Shown: piece after piece, positions 9,395 to 17,700 of the stretch
Layout: every line of letters starts with the position of its first letter
How positions within the stretch are numbered: the stretch's first letter is position 1
DNA from: Streptomyces sp. NBC_00287
GTDB lineage: Bacteria; Actinomycetota; Actinomycetes; Streptomycetales; Streptomycetaceae
Assembly (NCBI RefSeq): GCF_036173105.1
Contig: NZ_CP108053.1
Coordinates: 6,138,001 to 6,202,000, forward strand
Direction: 5' to 3'
DNA: 64,000 nucleotides
Notes under the pieces: model-generated
What the model saw: the letters and a program-made list of their open reading frames with translations, nothing else
Told to the model about the DNA's origin: nothing
Database searches by the model: none
Made by a program: the position numbers and the translations under genes

Positions 9395-9485
9395 TCGCTC
9401 CCCTTGGAAGCGGACGTTCATGGGCTCGGGTCAATGGGCCGGTGAAAGTCCGTTCCGGTGACGGCGGCTGACGAAAAGGGGTGTG

Positions 9486-10532
9486 TCAGACCGCGGCCTC
9501 GGGGTCCTTGGAGAGACGGGGCGCGGGCACGGTGGCCTCCGTCTCCGGGTAGTGGCAGGCGGTCAGATGGCCCGGCTTGTTGCCCTCGACCTGGACCAGC
9601 GGCGGCGCCTCGGAGGCGCACTTGTCCGTCGCCTTCCAGCAGCGGGTGCGGAAGCGGCAGCCGGAGGGCGGGTTGATCGGGGAGGGCACGTCGCCCTGGA
9701 GGCGGATGCGCTCGCGGGCGGGCTGGTCGTCCGCCGTGGCCTCGGGTACGGCGGACAGCAGGGCCCGCGTGTAGGGGTGGCGCGGGTTGCCGTACAGGTC
9801 GTCGCGGTCGGCGATCTCGACGATCTTACCCAGGTACATGACCGCGACGCGCTGCGAGAAGTGCCGTACGACAGCCAGGTCGTGGGCGATGAAGACGAAC
9901 GCGATGCCCAGCTCCCGCTGCACCTTCTGGAGCAGGTTCACGACCTGGGCCTGGATCGAGACGTCCAGGGCCGACACCGGCTCGTCCGCGACGATCAGCT
10001 TCGGCTCCAGGGCGAGCGCACGGGCGACCCCGATGCGCTGGCGCTGGCCGCCGGAGAACTCGTGCGGGAAGCGGTTGTAGTGCTCGGGGTTGAGGCCGAC
10101 GATCTCCAGGAGCTCGCGGACCCGCTTCTCGCGGCCGCCCTCCGGGTGGATGTCGTTGATCTCCATCGGGCCGGAGATGATCTTGCCGACCGTCTGCCGG
10201 GGGTTGAGGGAGGCGTAGGGGTCCTGGAAGATCATCTGGATCTCGGACCTGATCGGGGCGAGCTGTTTGCGACCCGCGTGGGTGATGTCCTCGCCGCGGT
10301 AGGAGATCTTGCCGCCCGTGGGCTCGAGGAGCCGGGTGATCAGGCGGCCGGTGGTGGACTTGCCGCAGCCGGACTCTCCCACCAGACCGAGGCTCTCGCC
10401 CTCGTGCACCTGGAAGTCCAGGCCGTCGACGGCCTGCACCGCGCCGATCGTGCGCCGGATCGGGAAGCCGCCCTTGACCGGGAAGTGCTTGGTCAGACCG
10501 GTGACGTCCAGGAGGGGGTTGGTGTTGCTCAT
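9486..10532 (-). CDS. Oligopeptide ABC transporter ATPase, OppF type (second bldK-like operon)
   Basis: A 348-residue ATPase, last gene of the minus-strand operon. Motifs are GESGCGKS, FSGGQRQR, LIVADEP and the terminal GCRFRTRCW. It is about 90 percent identical to BldKE at 8049-9179 over residues 5-265, so the two are recent duplicates or kept alike by gene conversion. The start ATG at 10532 follows GGGA and lies 26 nt after the OppD stop. The product should energise the paralogous permeases encoded upstream. Confidence 0.93.
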   Translation of the reverse strand: MSNTNPLLDVTGLTKHFPVKGGFPIRRTIGAVQAVDGLDFQVHEGESLGLVGESGCGKSTTGRLITRLLEPTGGKISYRGEDITHAGRKQLAPIRSEIQMIFQDPYASLNPRQTVGKIISGPMEINDIHPEGGREKRVRELLEIVGLNPEHYNRFPHEFSGGQRQRIGVARALALEPKLIVADEPVSALDVSIQAQVVNLLQKVQRELGIAFVFIAHDLAVVRHFSQRVAVMYLGKIVEIADRDDLYGNPRHPYTRALLSAVPEATADDQPARERIRLQGDVPSPINPPSGCRFRTRCWKATDKCASEAPPLVQVEGNKPGHLTACHYPETEATVPAPRLSKDPEAAV

Positions 10533-10558
10533 GATCGTGAAGTCCCGTCTCAGTTACG

Positions 10559-11593
10559 TCAGTGCCGGGATCCGGCGAGGTCGGCGAAGAATTCCTGGCG
10601 CTGGTCGAGCGTGAGGTGGCAGGCGGACCCCCGGCCGTCCTCGACCTCCAGCTGCGGACGCTCGGTGGAGCACAGCCCGCCCGCGACCTTCTCGGCGAAG
10701 TTGCAGCGCGGGTGGAAGCGGCAGCCGGACGGCGGGTTGAGGAGCGAGGGCGGCGAGCCCGGGATCGGCGACAGCGGGACGTCGACCGGGCCGTCGAGGC
10801 TCGGCATGGAGCTCAACAGGCCCAGGGTGTAGGGGTGCTGCGGCGTGCGCAGCACCTCCTCCTTCGTGCCCCGCTCCACACACCGGCCGCCGTACATCAC
10901 CAGCACATCGTCCGCGATATCGGCGATGACGCCGAGGTCGTGCGTGATGAAGATGATCGCGGTGCCGAACTCCTTCTGGAGGTCCTTGAGCAGGTCCATG
11001 ATCTGGGCCTGCACGGTGACGTCCAGCGCCGTGGTCGGCTCGTCGGCGATCAGCAGCTCGGGGTCGCAGACCAGCGCCATCGCGATCATCGCGCGCTGGC
11101 GCATACCGCCGGAGAACTGGTGCGGGTAGTCGTCCACCCGGATGTCCGGCTGCGGGATGCCCACCCGCTTCAGCATCTCGATCGCCCGCGCCCGGGCCTC
11201 CTTCTTGGAGGCACCGGTGTGCTTGCGGTACGTCTCGCCGATCTGCGTGCCGATGGTGTGGTACGGCGACAGCGAGGCCAGCGCGTCCTGGAAGATCATG
11301 GCCATCTTGTTGCCGCGCAGCCGCTCCAGCTCCCGCTCGGAGGCGGTGATCAGCTCCTTGCCGTCGAGCAGGATCTCCCCGTCGATCGCGGTGCGGTGGC
11401 GGTCGTGCAGACCCAGGATCGTCAGGTTGGTGACGGACTTGCCGGAACCTGATTCACCCACGATGCCGAGCGTCTTGCCCTTGGCGAGATCGAAGGTGAG
11501 CCCGTCGACGGCCTTGACGATGCCGTCCTCGGTGGAGAAATGGACCTTCAGATCCCTGACGGACAGGAAGGGCTGCTGATCGGTGCTCGTCAC
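10559..11593 (-). CDS. Oligopeptide ABC transporter ATPase, OppD type (second bldK-like operon)
   Basis: A 344-residue ATPase with GESGSGKS, FQDALASLSP, FSGGMRQR, LLIADEP and the C-terminal GCRFHPRC motif. GTG at 11593 is supported by CAGGAG 7 nt upstream and by alignment with BldKD; the open frame reaches far beyond it through the permease gene on the same strand and is not coding there. It shares long identical blocks with BldKD at 6968-8029. Confidence 0.92.
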   Translation of the reverse strand: MTSTDQQPFLSVRDLKVHFSTEDGIVKAVDGLTFDLAKGKTLGIVGESGSGKSVTNLTILGLHDRHRTAIDGEILLDGKELITASERELERLRGNKMAMIFQDALASLSPYHTIGTQIGETYRKHTGASKKEARARAIEMLKRVGIPQPDIRVDDYPHQFSGGMRQRAMIAMALVCDPELLIADEPTTALDVTVQAQIMDLLKDLQKEFGTAIIFITHDLGVIADIADDVLVMYGGRCVERGTKEEVLRTPQHPYTLGLLSSMPSLDGPVDVPLSPIPGSPPSLLNPPSGCRFHPRCNFAEKVAGGLCSTERPQLEVEDGRGSACHLTLDQRQEFFADLAGSRH

Positions 11594-11643
11594 GGGGACG
11601 CTCCTGAGGGGTGATGCCGGGGGGAAGCTGGTGGGGGCCCGGG

Positions 11644-12624
11644 TCAGGCGAGCCGGATGCGCGGGTCGATAAGGGCGTAGACGGCGTCCACGATGATGTT
11701 GGCGAAGACGATGCCGGCCGCCGCGACCACGGTGACGCCGAGCAGCATGGGCAGGTCGCTGTCGGTCACCGCACGGACGGCCAGCGTGCCGATGCCCTGA
11801 AGGCTGAACGTCGACTCGGTGATGATCGCGCCGCCGATCAGCGTGCCCATGTCGATGCCGAAGATCGTCACGATCGGGCCCATGGCGCCGCGCCAGGCGA
11901 AGCGGAAGAAGACATTGCGCTGGGACAGGCCCTTGGCGCGGGCCGTGCGCACATAGTCCTCGCTCAGCTGCTCCACGAGCTGCGAGCGCGTCATACGGGT
12001 GTAGTTGGCCGTGAAGATGATGGAGAGCACGATCCACGGCAGCAGCAGGCCCGAGACCCAGGCGCCGGGGTTCTCGGTGATCGGTGTGTACGACGGCTGG
12101 CTCAGCAGACCGAGCTGCTGCACCAGGAAGAACATCGCGATGTAGCCGACGAAGTAGATCTGCATCGACGAGCCGAGCAGCGAGAACGAGCTGGCGATCT
12201 TGTCCAGCGGCTTGCCCTGCTTCACCGCCGCGATCATGCCCGTACCGACGCCGATGATCAGGAAGAAGAAGGCCGCGCCGAAGGCGAGGGACAGCGTGGT
12301 CGGGAAGCGGTCCATGATCGTGTCGAAGACCGGCTCGCTGTTGGTGAACGAGTAGCCGAGGCACGGCGCGTCGCAGTGCCCGACGCCGGCGTAGTCGCGC
12401 CCCATGAAGATGCCCTGCAGCCAGTGCCAGTACTGGACCGGCATCGGGTCGGCGATCCCGAGGTTCTGCCGTACCTGCGCGAGCAGTTGGTCGTCGCAGA
12501 CCTTGCCGCAGGCCATCCGCGCCGGGTCACGCGGGATGGCGTAGAAGAGGAAGAAGGTGACGGCGCTGATGACCAGCAGAATGACGAGCGCGCCGAGCAC
12601 TCGGCGGACCAGGAAACGGAACAT
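11644..12624 (-). CDS. Oligopeptide ABC transporter permease, OppB type (second bldK-like operon)
   Basis: A 326-residue permease, the same length as BldKC. It begins MFRFLVRRVLG and ends YALIDPRIRLA. The EAA-type loop is SEDYVRTARAKGLSQRNVFF. The extracellular loop repeats the cysteine pattern of its paralogue, ACGKVC and CDAPC, but other loop residues differ widely, suggesting divergence in the part facing the substrate and binding protein. Confidence 0.88.
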   Translation of the reverse strand: MFRFLVRRVLGALVILLVISAVTFFLFYAIPRDPARMACGKVCDDQLLAQVRQNLGIADPMPVQYWHWLQGIFMGRDYAGVGHCDAPCLGYSFTNSEPVFDTIMDRFPTTLSLAFGAAFFFLIIGVGTGMIAAVKQGKPLDKIASSFSLLGSSMQIYFVGYIAMFFLVQQLGLLSQPSYTPITENPGAWVSGLLLPWIVLSIIFTANYTRMTRSQLVEQLSEDYVRTARAKGLSQRNVFFRFAWRGAMGPIVTIFGIDMGTLIGGAIITESTFSLQGIGTLAVRAVTDSDLPMLLGVTVVAAAGIVFANIIVDAVYALIDPRIRLA

Positions 12625-12683
12625 GGGGTGAGACTTTCCGGACGGGGCGCCGTCGCCGGGGAGTGGGGTGCGTGGAGGGGGAC

Positions 12684-12713
12684 GGGGCGGCGGTCGCTGC
12701 GGACCGCCGCCCC
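12684..12713 (-). terminator. Intra-operon hairpin after the second binding-protein gene
   Basis: GGGGCGGCGGTC pairs perfectly with GACCGCCGCCCC around a 6-nt loop, just downstream (minus strand) of the lipoprotein stop at 12723. It occupies the same place as the hairpin at 5899-5928 in the other operon. Confidence 0.7.
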
Positions 12714-12722
12714 GAGGAAACG

Positions 12723-14480
12723 TCAGGCCTTGGCGTAGACCTTGCCGATGGCGACGCAGGTGTCACCGGCGTTGTAGATGACGCCGCCGACCTTGGAACC
12801 GTAGAAGTAGTTCCGGATCGGGTTGTAGTCGGGCACGCAGGCCGCGAGCTCCATGATCTGCTTGTCGATCGCGCCCCAGGCCGCGTTGGCCTTCTCCGGG
12901 TCGGTGATGACGGTGGCCGCGGCGATGGCCTTGTTCACACCGGTGTTGTCCAGCTGCGACCAGTTGACACCGCCGTCGGCGATCTGGCTGCCGTCCCAGC
13001 AGGGCTGGATGACCGCGTAACCGGCCGGCCAGTCCGGGCCCCAGCCGGCGGCGAACATGTCGAACTTGTTGTCCAGCTGGCTGATCTCGCTGTAGAAGGT
13101 CGTCTTGTCGACCTGCTGGGTCACCACGTCGAAGCCGGCCTTGGTGAGCGCGGTCTTGATGGTGACGGCTTCCTTGACGGCCTTGTCGGACTGCTGGAAG
13201 GCGATGACGATCTTCTGGCCCTCCGCACCGGCCTCCTTCAGCAGCGCCTTGGCCTTCTCCGGGTCGCCCATCGGCTTGGTCTTCTTGCCGTACAGGTCGA
13301 AGTCCGAGTGGCCCGGGGTGAGCGGGGAGATGATCGTGGTGGCGGTGGAGGTGACCGCCGCGCCACCGCGCTGCTGCTTGAGCTGCTGCGCCGGCCACGC
13401 CCAGTTGAGCGCCTGGCGGACCTTGGCGTCCTTGATCCGCGTCATGTTGATCGGGAAGTAGTAGCAGGTCGTGTCGACCTGGGTCAGCACACGCGCCTTC
13501 ATCTTGGCGTCGCCGAGCACCTTCGAGATGCGCTCGGAGGCGACCTCGTTCAGCAGGGAGAGCGAGTACTGGTCGTTGCCGGAGTCCGCGATGTACCGGT
13601 CGGTGGAGGCCAGCGACTGGAAGCCGAACTGCATGACGACCTTGTCCGGGTAGCCGTTGCGGCACGGGTCCTGGTCGGCCTCCCAGTGCTCGTTGCGCAC
13701 CAGGGTCAGCGACTTGTCGATGCTACGGCTCTCGATCTTGTACGGGCCGCAGGAGTACGGGCGCTTGTCGTACTTCTTCTGCGTGTCGTGCTTCTTGGGC
13801 ACGATCGCGAAGCCGCGCATGGCCAGCATGAAGTTGAAGTCGCTGTGGCCCTCCGTCAGACGGAAGGTCACCGTGTTGCCGTCGATCTCGATCGAGGAGA
13901 GGTGCTTGCCGTCGTACGGGCCCTTGTACTTGTCGCCGCCCTCGAGCCAGTTCTGCGGGTAGCGGGGACCCTCGGTGACGAAGTCGGCGAAGAGGCGCTC
14001 GAAGGTGTGGCGGACGTCCTCGATGGTGACGACCTCGCCGTCCTCCCACTTGATGCCGTCCTTGAGCGTGAAGGACCAGGTCTTGCCGCCGTCCTTCATC
14101 GTGCCCGCGTCCGTGGCGAGGTCGCCGACCAGGGTCGTGTTGCCCTTGGAGTCGACCCGGTAGCCCGTCAGACCACGCAGGAACAGCACCGCACCGGCGC
14201 CGGTGTACGACGAGTAGATCTGCGCCGGGTCCAGGTGGTCGAAGTCGATCTGGTCCAGCGTGTAGATCGTGCCGCCCTTGACCGCGCCGGGCATCTCCGG
14301 GGCCGGGCCCGCGGAGTCCGCCTTGGTGCCGACCGCGATCTCGGCAGCCTTGCCCTCGGGGGCCTTCGTCGAGCTGCCGCCCGTACCACCGGCGTTGCCG
14401 CTGCTGCACGCGCTCAGGACGGTGGTGGCTCCCGCCGCCACACCGGTGGCGATCAGGAAGTTTCTACGGGAAAAGGACAT
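12723..14480 (-). CDS. Oligopeptide-binding lipoprotein with a twin-arginine signal (second bldK-like operon)
   Basis: A 585-residue family 5 binding protein. The N-terminus reads SRRNFL (Tat consensus) followed by a hydrophobic segment and lipobox LSAC, so it is predicted to be exported folded by Tat and then lipidated, unlike its plus-strand paralogue, which has a Sec signal. The body has FTLKDGIKWEDGE and DVRHTFERLFADF, close to the first protein's equivalents. The ATG at 14480 is preceded by a weak purine stretch. It supplies substrate to the permeases at 11644 and 14559. Confidence 0.88.
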   Translation of the reverse strand: MSFSRRNFLIATGVAAGATTVLSACSSGNAGGTGGSSTKAPEGKAAEIAVGTKADSAGPAPEMPGAVKGGTIYTLDQIDFDHLDPAQIYSSYTGAGAVLFLRGLTGYRVDSKGNTTLVGDLATDAGTMKDGGKTWSFTLKDGIKWEDGEVVTIEDVRHTFERLFADFVTEGPRYPQNWLEGGDKYKGPYDGKHLSSIEIDGNTVTFRLTEGHSDFNFMLAMRGFAIVPKKHDTQKKYDKRPYSCGPYKIESRSIDKSLTLVRNEHWEADQDPCRNGYPDKVVMQFGFQSLASTDRYIADSGNDQYSLSLLNEVASERISKVLGDAKMKARVLTQVDTTCYYFPINMTRIKDAKVRQALNWAWPAQQLKQQRGGAAVTSTATTIISPLTPGHSDFDLYGKKTKPMGDPEKAKALLKEAGAEGQKIVIAFQQSDKAVKEAVTIKTALTKAGFDVVTQQVDKTTFYSEISQLDNKFDMFAAGWGPDWPAGYAVIQPCWDGSQIADGGVNWSQLDNTGVNKAIAAATVITDPEKANAAWGAIDKQIMELAACVPDYNPIRNYFYGSKVGGVIYNAGDTCVAIGKVYAKA

Positions 14481-14558
14481 GGTTTACCTGCCTAGACGTG
14501 ATGGATGAGAGGGAAGGGCAACCAGCTTCCGGACGACGGCGACCGGGCCTGGGGTGGA

Positions 14559-15587
14559 TCAGCGCTTGGACTTCGGGTCGAGTGCGTCGCGTACCGAGTC
14601 GCCGAGCAGATTGAAGGCGAGGACGAAGATGATCATCGATACGCCCGGGAAGATCATGAAGGTGATGTCTTCCGTGTAGAACTGCGCACCGCGCTGGATC
14701 ATGACGCCCCAGTCCGGGGTCGGGTCGATGATGCCGACGCCGAGGAAGGCGAGGCCCGCCTCCGCGGTCACGAACGCCGGGAGAGCGAGCGTGGACTGGA
14801 TCAGGATCGGAGTCCACAGGTTGGGCAGCAGTTCCTTGAAGATGACGCGGGCAGGCGAAGCCCCGGTCACCTTGGCCGCCTCGACGAACTCCCGCTCACG
14901 CAGGGCCAGTACCTGGCCGCGCAGCAGACGGGCGATGGACGCCCAGCCGAAGGCGGTCAGCACGAGGATCAGGCAGGTGGCCCGCAGCCAGGTCGGGATC
15001 TCCTCGTCGGGGGCGACGAAGACGCCGTAGACGACCGGCATGAAGGCGATGAAGAACAGCGTCGACGGGAACGACAGCAGGATGTCGATGACCCGGCCGA
15101 TGAGGTAGTCGGTCTTGCCGCCGAGGTACCCGGCGGTGATGCCGACGGTCACGCCGATGAGGGTGACCAGGATCGTGGTGGCCGTCGCGATCAGCAGCGA
15201 GGTGCGGATGCCGTAGACCAGGAACGTGAAGACGTCGCGGCCCAGCTGCGGTTCGACGCCGAACCAGAAGTCGCCGTCGATACCGCCGTTCGCCTTGACC
15301 GGGAAGCCCGCCTCGTTGAGCAGGCCTGCCTGCTCCTGTCCGTACAGGGTGTACGGGTCCTTGCCGTAGAGCATCGAGATGAGCGGAGCGCATATCGCGA
15401 CCAGGAAGAAGAAGATCACGATATAGGCGGATATGACGCCCGTGCGGTCCCGCTTGAAGCGACGCCAGGCGAGCTGTCCCGGGGACCTGCTCTCGTTGGC
15501 CGCCGGTGCGGGAGAAGTGATCGACTTCTCGACGCTCTCGTCGGTCGCCTCAAGCGGGGCAGCCGCTGATGGAGTTGGGGGGGTCAT
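14559..15587 (-). CDS. Oligopeptide ABC transporter permease, OppC type (second bldK-like operon)
   Basis: A 342-residue permease, first gene of the minus-strand operon, with a CAGGAG ribosome site before ATG 15587. The core RFKRDRTGVISAYIVIFFF nearly repeats the matching part of BldKA at 2923. The EAA loop is EAAKVTGASPARVIFKELLPN. The first 40 residues are cytoplasmic and unlike those of BldKA. The gene is divergent from the third transporter, with a shared 472-bp control region. Confidence 0.89.
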   Translation of the reverse strand: MTPPTPSAAAPLEATDESVEKSITSPAPAANESRSPGQLAWRRFKRDRTGVISAYIVIFFFLVAICAPLISMLYGKDPYTLYGQEQAGLLNEAGFPVKANGGIDGDFWFGVEPQLGRDVFTFLVYGIRTSLLIATATTILVTLIGVTVGITAGYLGGKTDYLIGRVIDILLSFPSTLFFIAFMPVVYGVFVAPDEEIPTWLRATCLILVLTAFGWASIARLLRGQVLALREREFVEAAKVTGASPARVIFKELLPNLWTPILIQSTLALPAFVTAEAGLAFLGVGIIDPTPDWGVMIQRGAQFYTEDITFMIFPGVSMIIFVLAFNLLGDSVRDALDPKSKR

Positions 15588-15741
15588 GGTGCTCCTGGCC
15601 CAGGGAGGGTCTGATGACTCCGCAGGGCACTCCCCTACGGGCTACGCCGGACTTTTTCAACGCAATTCATTCAAGGTCAATAAATTCTCGGTCGGCTTGG
15701 TTTTCTCTTTACTTTCTTTGCTCCCTCTTGACTGATCCGTA

Positions 15742-15755
15742 GCTACGCGGGTAGC
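15742..15755. promoter_or_regulatory. Palindromic operator-like site
   Basis: GCTACGCGGGTAGC has 5-bp inverted arms (GCTAC/GTAGC) separated by 4 bp. A 12-of-14 match occurs at 2522-2535 upstream of the first transporter, so a common regulator of peptide uptake is possible. Confidence 0.45.
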
Positions 15756-15870
15756 GCAATGTGATCGAGTTGTGCCTTGACTCGGACCAACTGGACTATT
15801 CGGGCAAGGAGTTCGTTATGCGGACTCCCCAGTGCCGAAATGCGTACATCGGGGCGTTCAAATCCAACGG

Positions 15871-15889
15871 TTCGGCATCGGATGCCGAA
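15871..15889. promoter_or_regulatory. 19-bp perfect palindrome upstream of the third transporter
   Basis: TTCGGCATCGGATGCCGAA has perfect 9-bp arms and a single central base, ending 170 bp before the lipoprotein start. Its size and symmetry suit a dimeric repressor; the regulator is unknown. Confidence 0.5.
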
Positions 15890-16059
15890 GATCCATTGCA
15901 TCGTGCATCGAAGATCCATTCATGCGAGCCCGAATGGGTCTGAGTGGCCCCCCAAAAGGTGGGGTGCGTGTGCGGATTGCCGTTTTTGCCTTGATATTTG
16001 CCGGTAACGGAACAGCGCCCCGGCGCTGGAGGCACAGCGCAGTCATGAGGAGGCACTCC

Positions 16060-17694
16060 ATGCGTGGAGCCACGCACGCCAAATGGGCCGCTTGCGCGGC
16101 GGCGGTAGCGCTCGCGGCGACGGCCTGCGGAGGCGATGACGACGGCGGCGGCACCGGTGGCGACAGCGGCGCGGTGCTGAGTTCCTCCTGGGGTGACCCG
16201 CAGAACCCGCTGGAGCCCGCCAACACCAATGAGGTGCAGGGCGGCAAGGTCCTCGACATGATCTTCCGCGGGCTCAAGCGGTACGACCCGGAGACCGGCG
16301 AGGCCAACGACATGCTCGCCGAGAAGATCGACACCACCGACTCGCAGAACTTCACCATCACCATCAAGGACGGCTGGACCTTCAGCAACGGTGAGAAGGT
16401 CACCGCCAAGTCCTTCGTGGACGCCTGGAACTACGGTGCCAGCCTGAAGAACAACCAGAAGAACGCGTACTTCTTCGGCTACATCGAGGGCTACGACAAG
16501 ACCCACCCGGCGGAAGGCAAGCAGACCGCCGACACCCTCTCCGGACTGAAGGTCGTCGACGACAGGACCTTCACCGTCAAGCTCAACCAGAAGTTCTCGT
16601 CCTTCCCCGAGACCCTGGGCTACGCCGCCTTCGCCCCGCTCCCGCAGTCGTTCTTCGACGACCACGACGCCTGGCTGAGCAAGCCCGTCGGCAACGGCCC
16701 GTACACCATCGACTCCTACGCCAAGGGCTCGCAGATGTCCCTGCGCGCCTGGGACGGCTACCCCGGCGAGGACAAGGCGCAGAACGGCGGCGTCGACCTC
16801 AAGGTCTACACCGACAACAACACCGCCTACACCGACCTGCTGGCAGGCAACCTAGACCTGGTCGACGACGTCCCGGCCGCCCAGCTCCAGAACGTCCAGG
16901 CCGACCTCGGCGACCGCTACCTCAACACCCCCGCCGGCATCATCCAGACGATCGCCTTCCCCTTCTACGACGACAACTGGAACAAGCCCGGGATGGAGAA
17001 GGTCCGCACGGGCCTGTCCCGGGCCATCAACCGGGAGCAGATCACCGAGACCATCTTCCAGAAGACCCGCACCCCGGCCACCGACTGGACCTCCCCGGTG
17101 CTCGGCGAGGAAGGCGGCTTCAAGGAAGGGCTGTGCGGCGACGCCTGCGAGTACGACGCCGAGGAGGCCAGGCGGCTCATCGAGGAGGGCGGCGGGCTCC
17201 CCGGCGGCCAGGTCAAGATCACGACCAACACGGACACCGGCTCGCACAAGGAGTGGGTGGACGCCGTCTGCAACTCCATCAACAACGCGCTCGACAACGA
17301 GCGCGCCTGCGTCGCCAACCCGGTCGGCACCTTCGCCGACTTCCGCAGCCAGATCACCGACCTGAAGATGAGCGGCCCGTTCCGTGCGGGCTGGCAAATG
17401 GACTACCCGCTCATCCAGAACTTCCTCCAGCCGCTCTACTACACCAACGCCTCCTCCAACGACGGCAAGTGGTCCAACAAGGAGTTCGACGACCTCGTCG
17501 ACCAGGCCAACGCCGAGACCGACACCGCCAAGGCCGTCGCGACCTTCCAGCAGGCCGAGGAGGTCGTACGGGACAACATGGCCGCCATCCCGCTCTGGTA
17601 CCAGAACGGCAGCGCCGGCTACTCGGAGCGGCTGTCCGACGTGAAGCTCAACCCCTTCAGCGTCCCCGTCTACAACGAGATCAAGGTCGGCTGA
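16060..17694 (+). CDS. Oligopeptide-binding lipoprotein OppA (third transporter)
   Basis: A 544-residue extracellular peptide-binding lipoprotein. The Sec signal ends in lipobox AATAC, giving lipidated cysteine about residue 22, followed by a Gly/Asp linker. The ATG at 16060 has TGAGGAGGC 7 nt upstream; an earlier in-frame ATG at 16045 lacks such a site. SSSWGDPQNPLEPANTNE and GWTFSNGEKVTAKSFVDAWN are typical of the DppA/OppA fold and of a subfamily different from the two bldK-type proteins. The permease gene begins only 6 nt after the stop. Confidence 0.92.
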   Translation: MRGATHAKWAACAAAVALAATACGGDDDGGGTGGDSGAVLSSSWGDPQNPLEPANTNEVQGGKVLDMIFRGLKRYDPETGEANDMLAEKIDTTDSQNFTITIKDGWTFSNGEKVTAKSFVDAWNYGASLKNNQKNAYFFGYIEGYDKTHPAEGKQTADTLSGLKVVDDRTFTVKLNQKFSSFPETLGYAAFAPLPQSFFDDHDAWLSKPVGNGPYTIDSYAKGSQMSLRAWDGYPGEDKAQNGGVDLKVYTDNNTAYTDLLAGNLDLVDDVPAAQLQNVQADLGDRYLNTPAGIIQTIAFPFYDDNWNKPGMEKVRTGLSRAINREQITETIFQKTRTPATDWTSPVLGEEGGFKEGLCGDACEYDAEEARRLIEEGGGLPGGQVKITTNTDTGSHKEWVDAVCNSINNALDNERACVANPVGTFADFRSQITDLKMSGPFRAGWQMDYPLIQNFLQPLYYTNASSNDGKWSNKEFDDLVDQANAETDTAKAVATFQQAEEVVRDNMAAIPLWYQNGSAGYSERLSDVKLNPFSVPVYNEIKVG

Positions 17695-17700
17695 GCGCCC

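Larger units (their letters stand above)
9180..9485. other. 306-bp intergenic region between two convergent transporter operons
   Basis: No gene is seen. It holds a dispersed Streptomyces-type repeat (9194-9235), a long imperfect inverted repeat whose ends are CCGGGCTCG (9265-9273) and CGAGCCCGG (about 9322-9330), and a strong two-way terminator (9368-9394). Confidence 0.7.
15588..16059. promoter_or_regulatory. 472-bp divergent control region between the second and third peptide transporters
   Basis: No gene is supported. Bases 15650-15735 are AT-rich and probably hold the minus-strand promoter. Two palindromes stand out (15742-15755 and 15871-15889). Between them TTGACT (15777-15782) and the AT-rich ACTATT near 15795 could be a plus-strand promoter, with poor spacing. 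After the second palindrome, AAGATCCATT is repeated at about 15887 and 15909. Confidence 0.5.
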
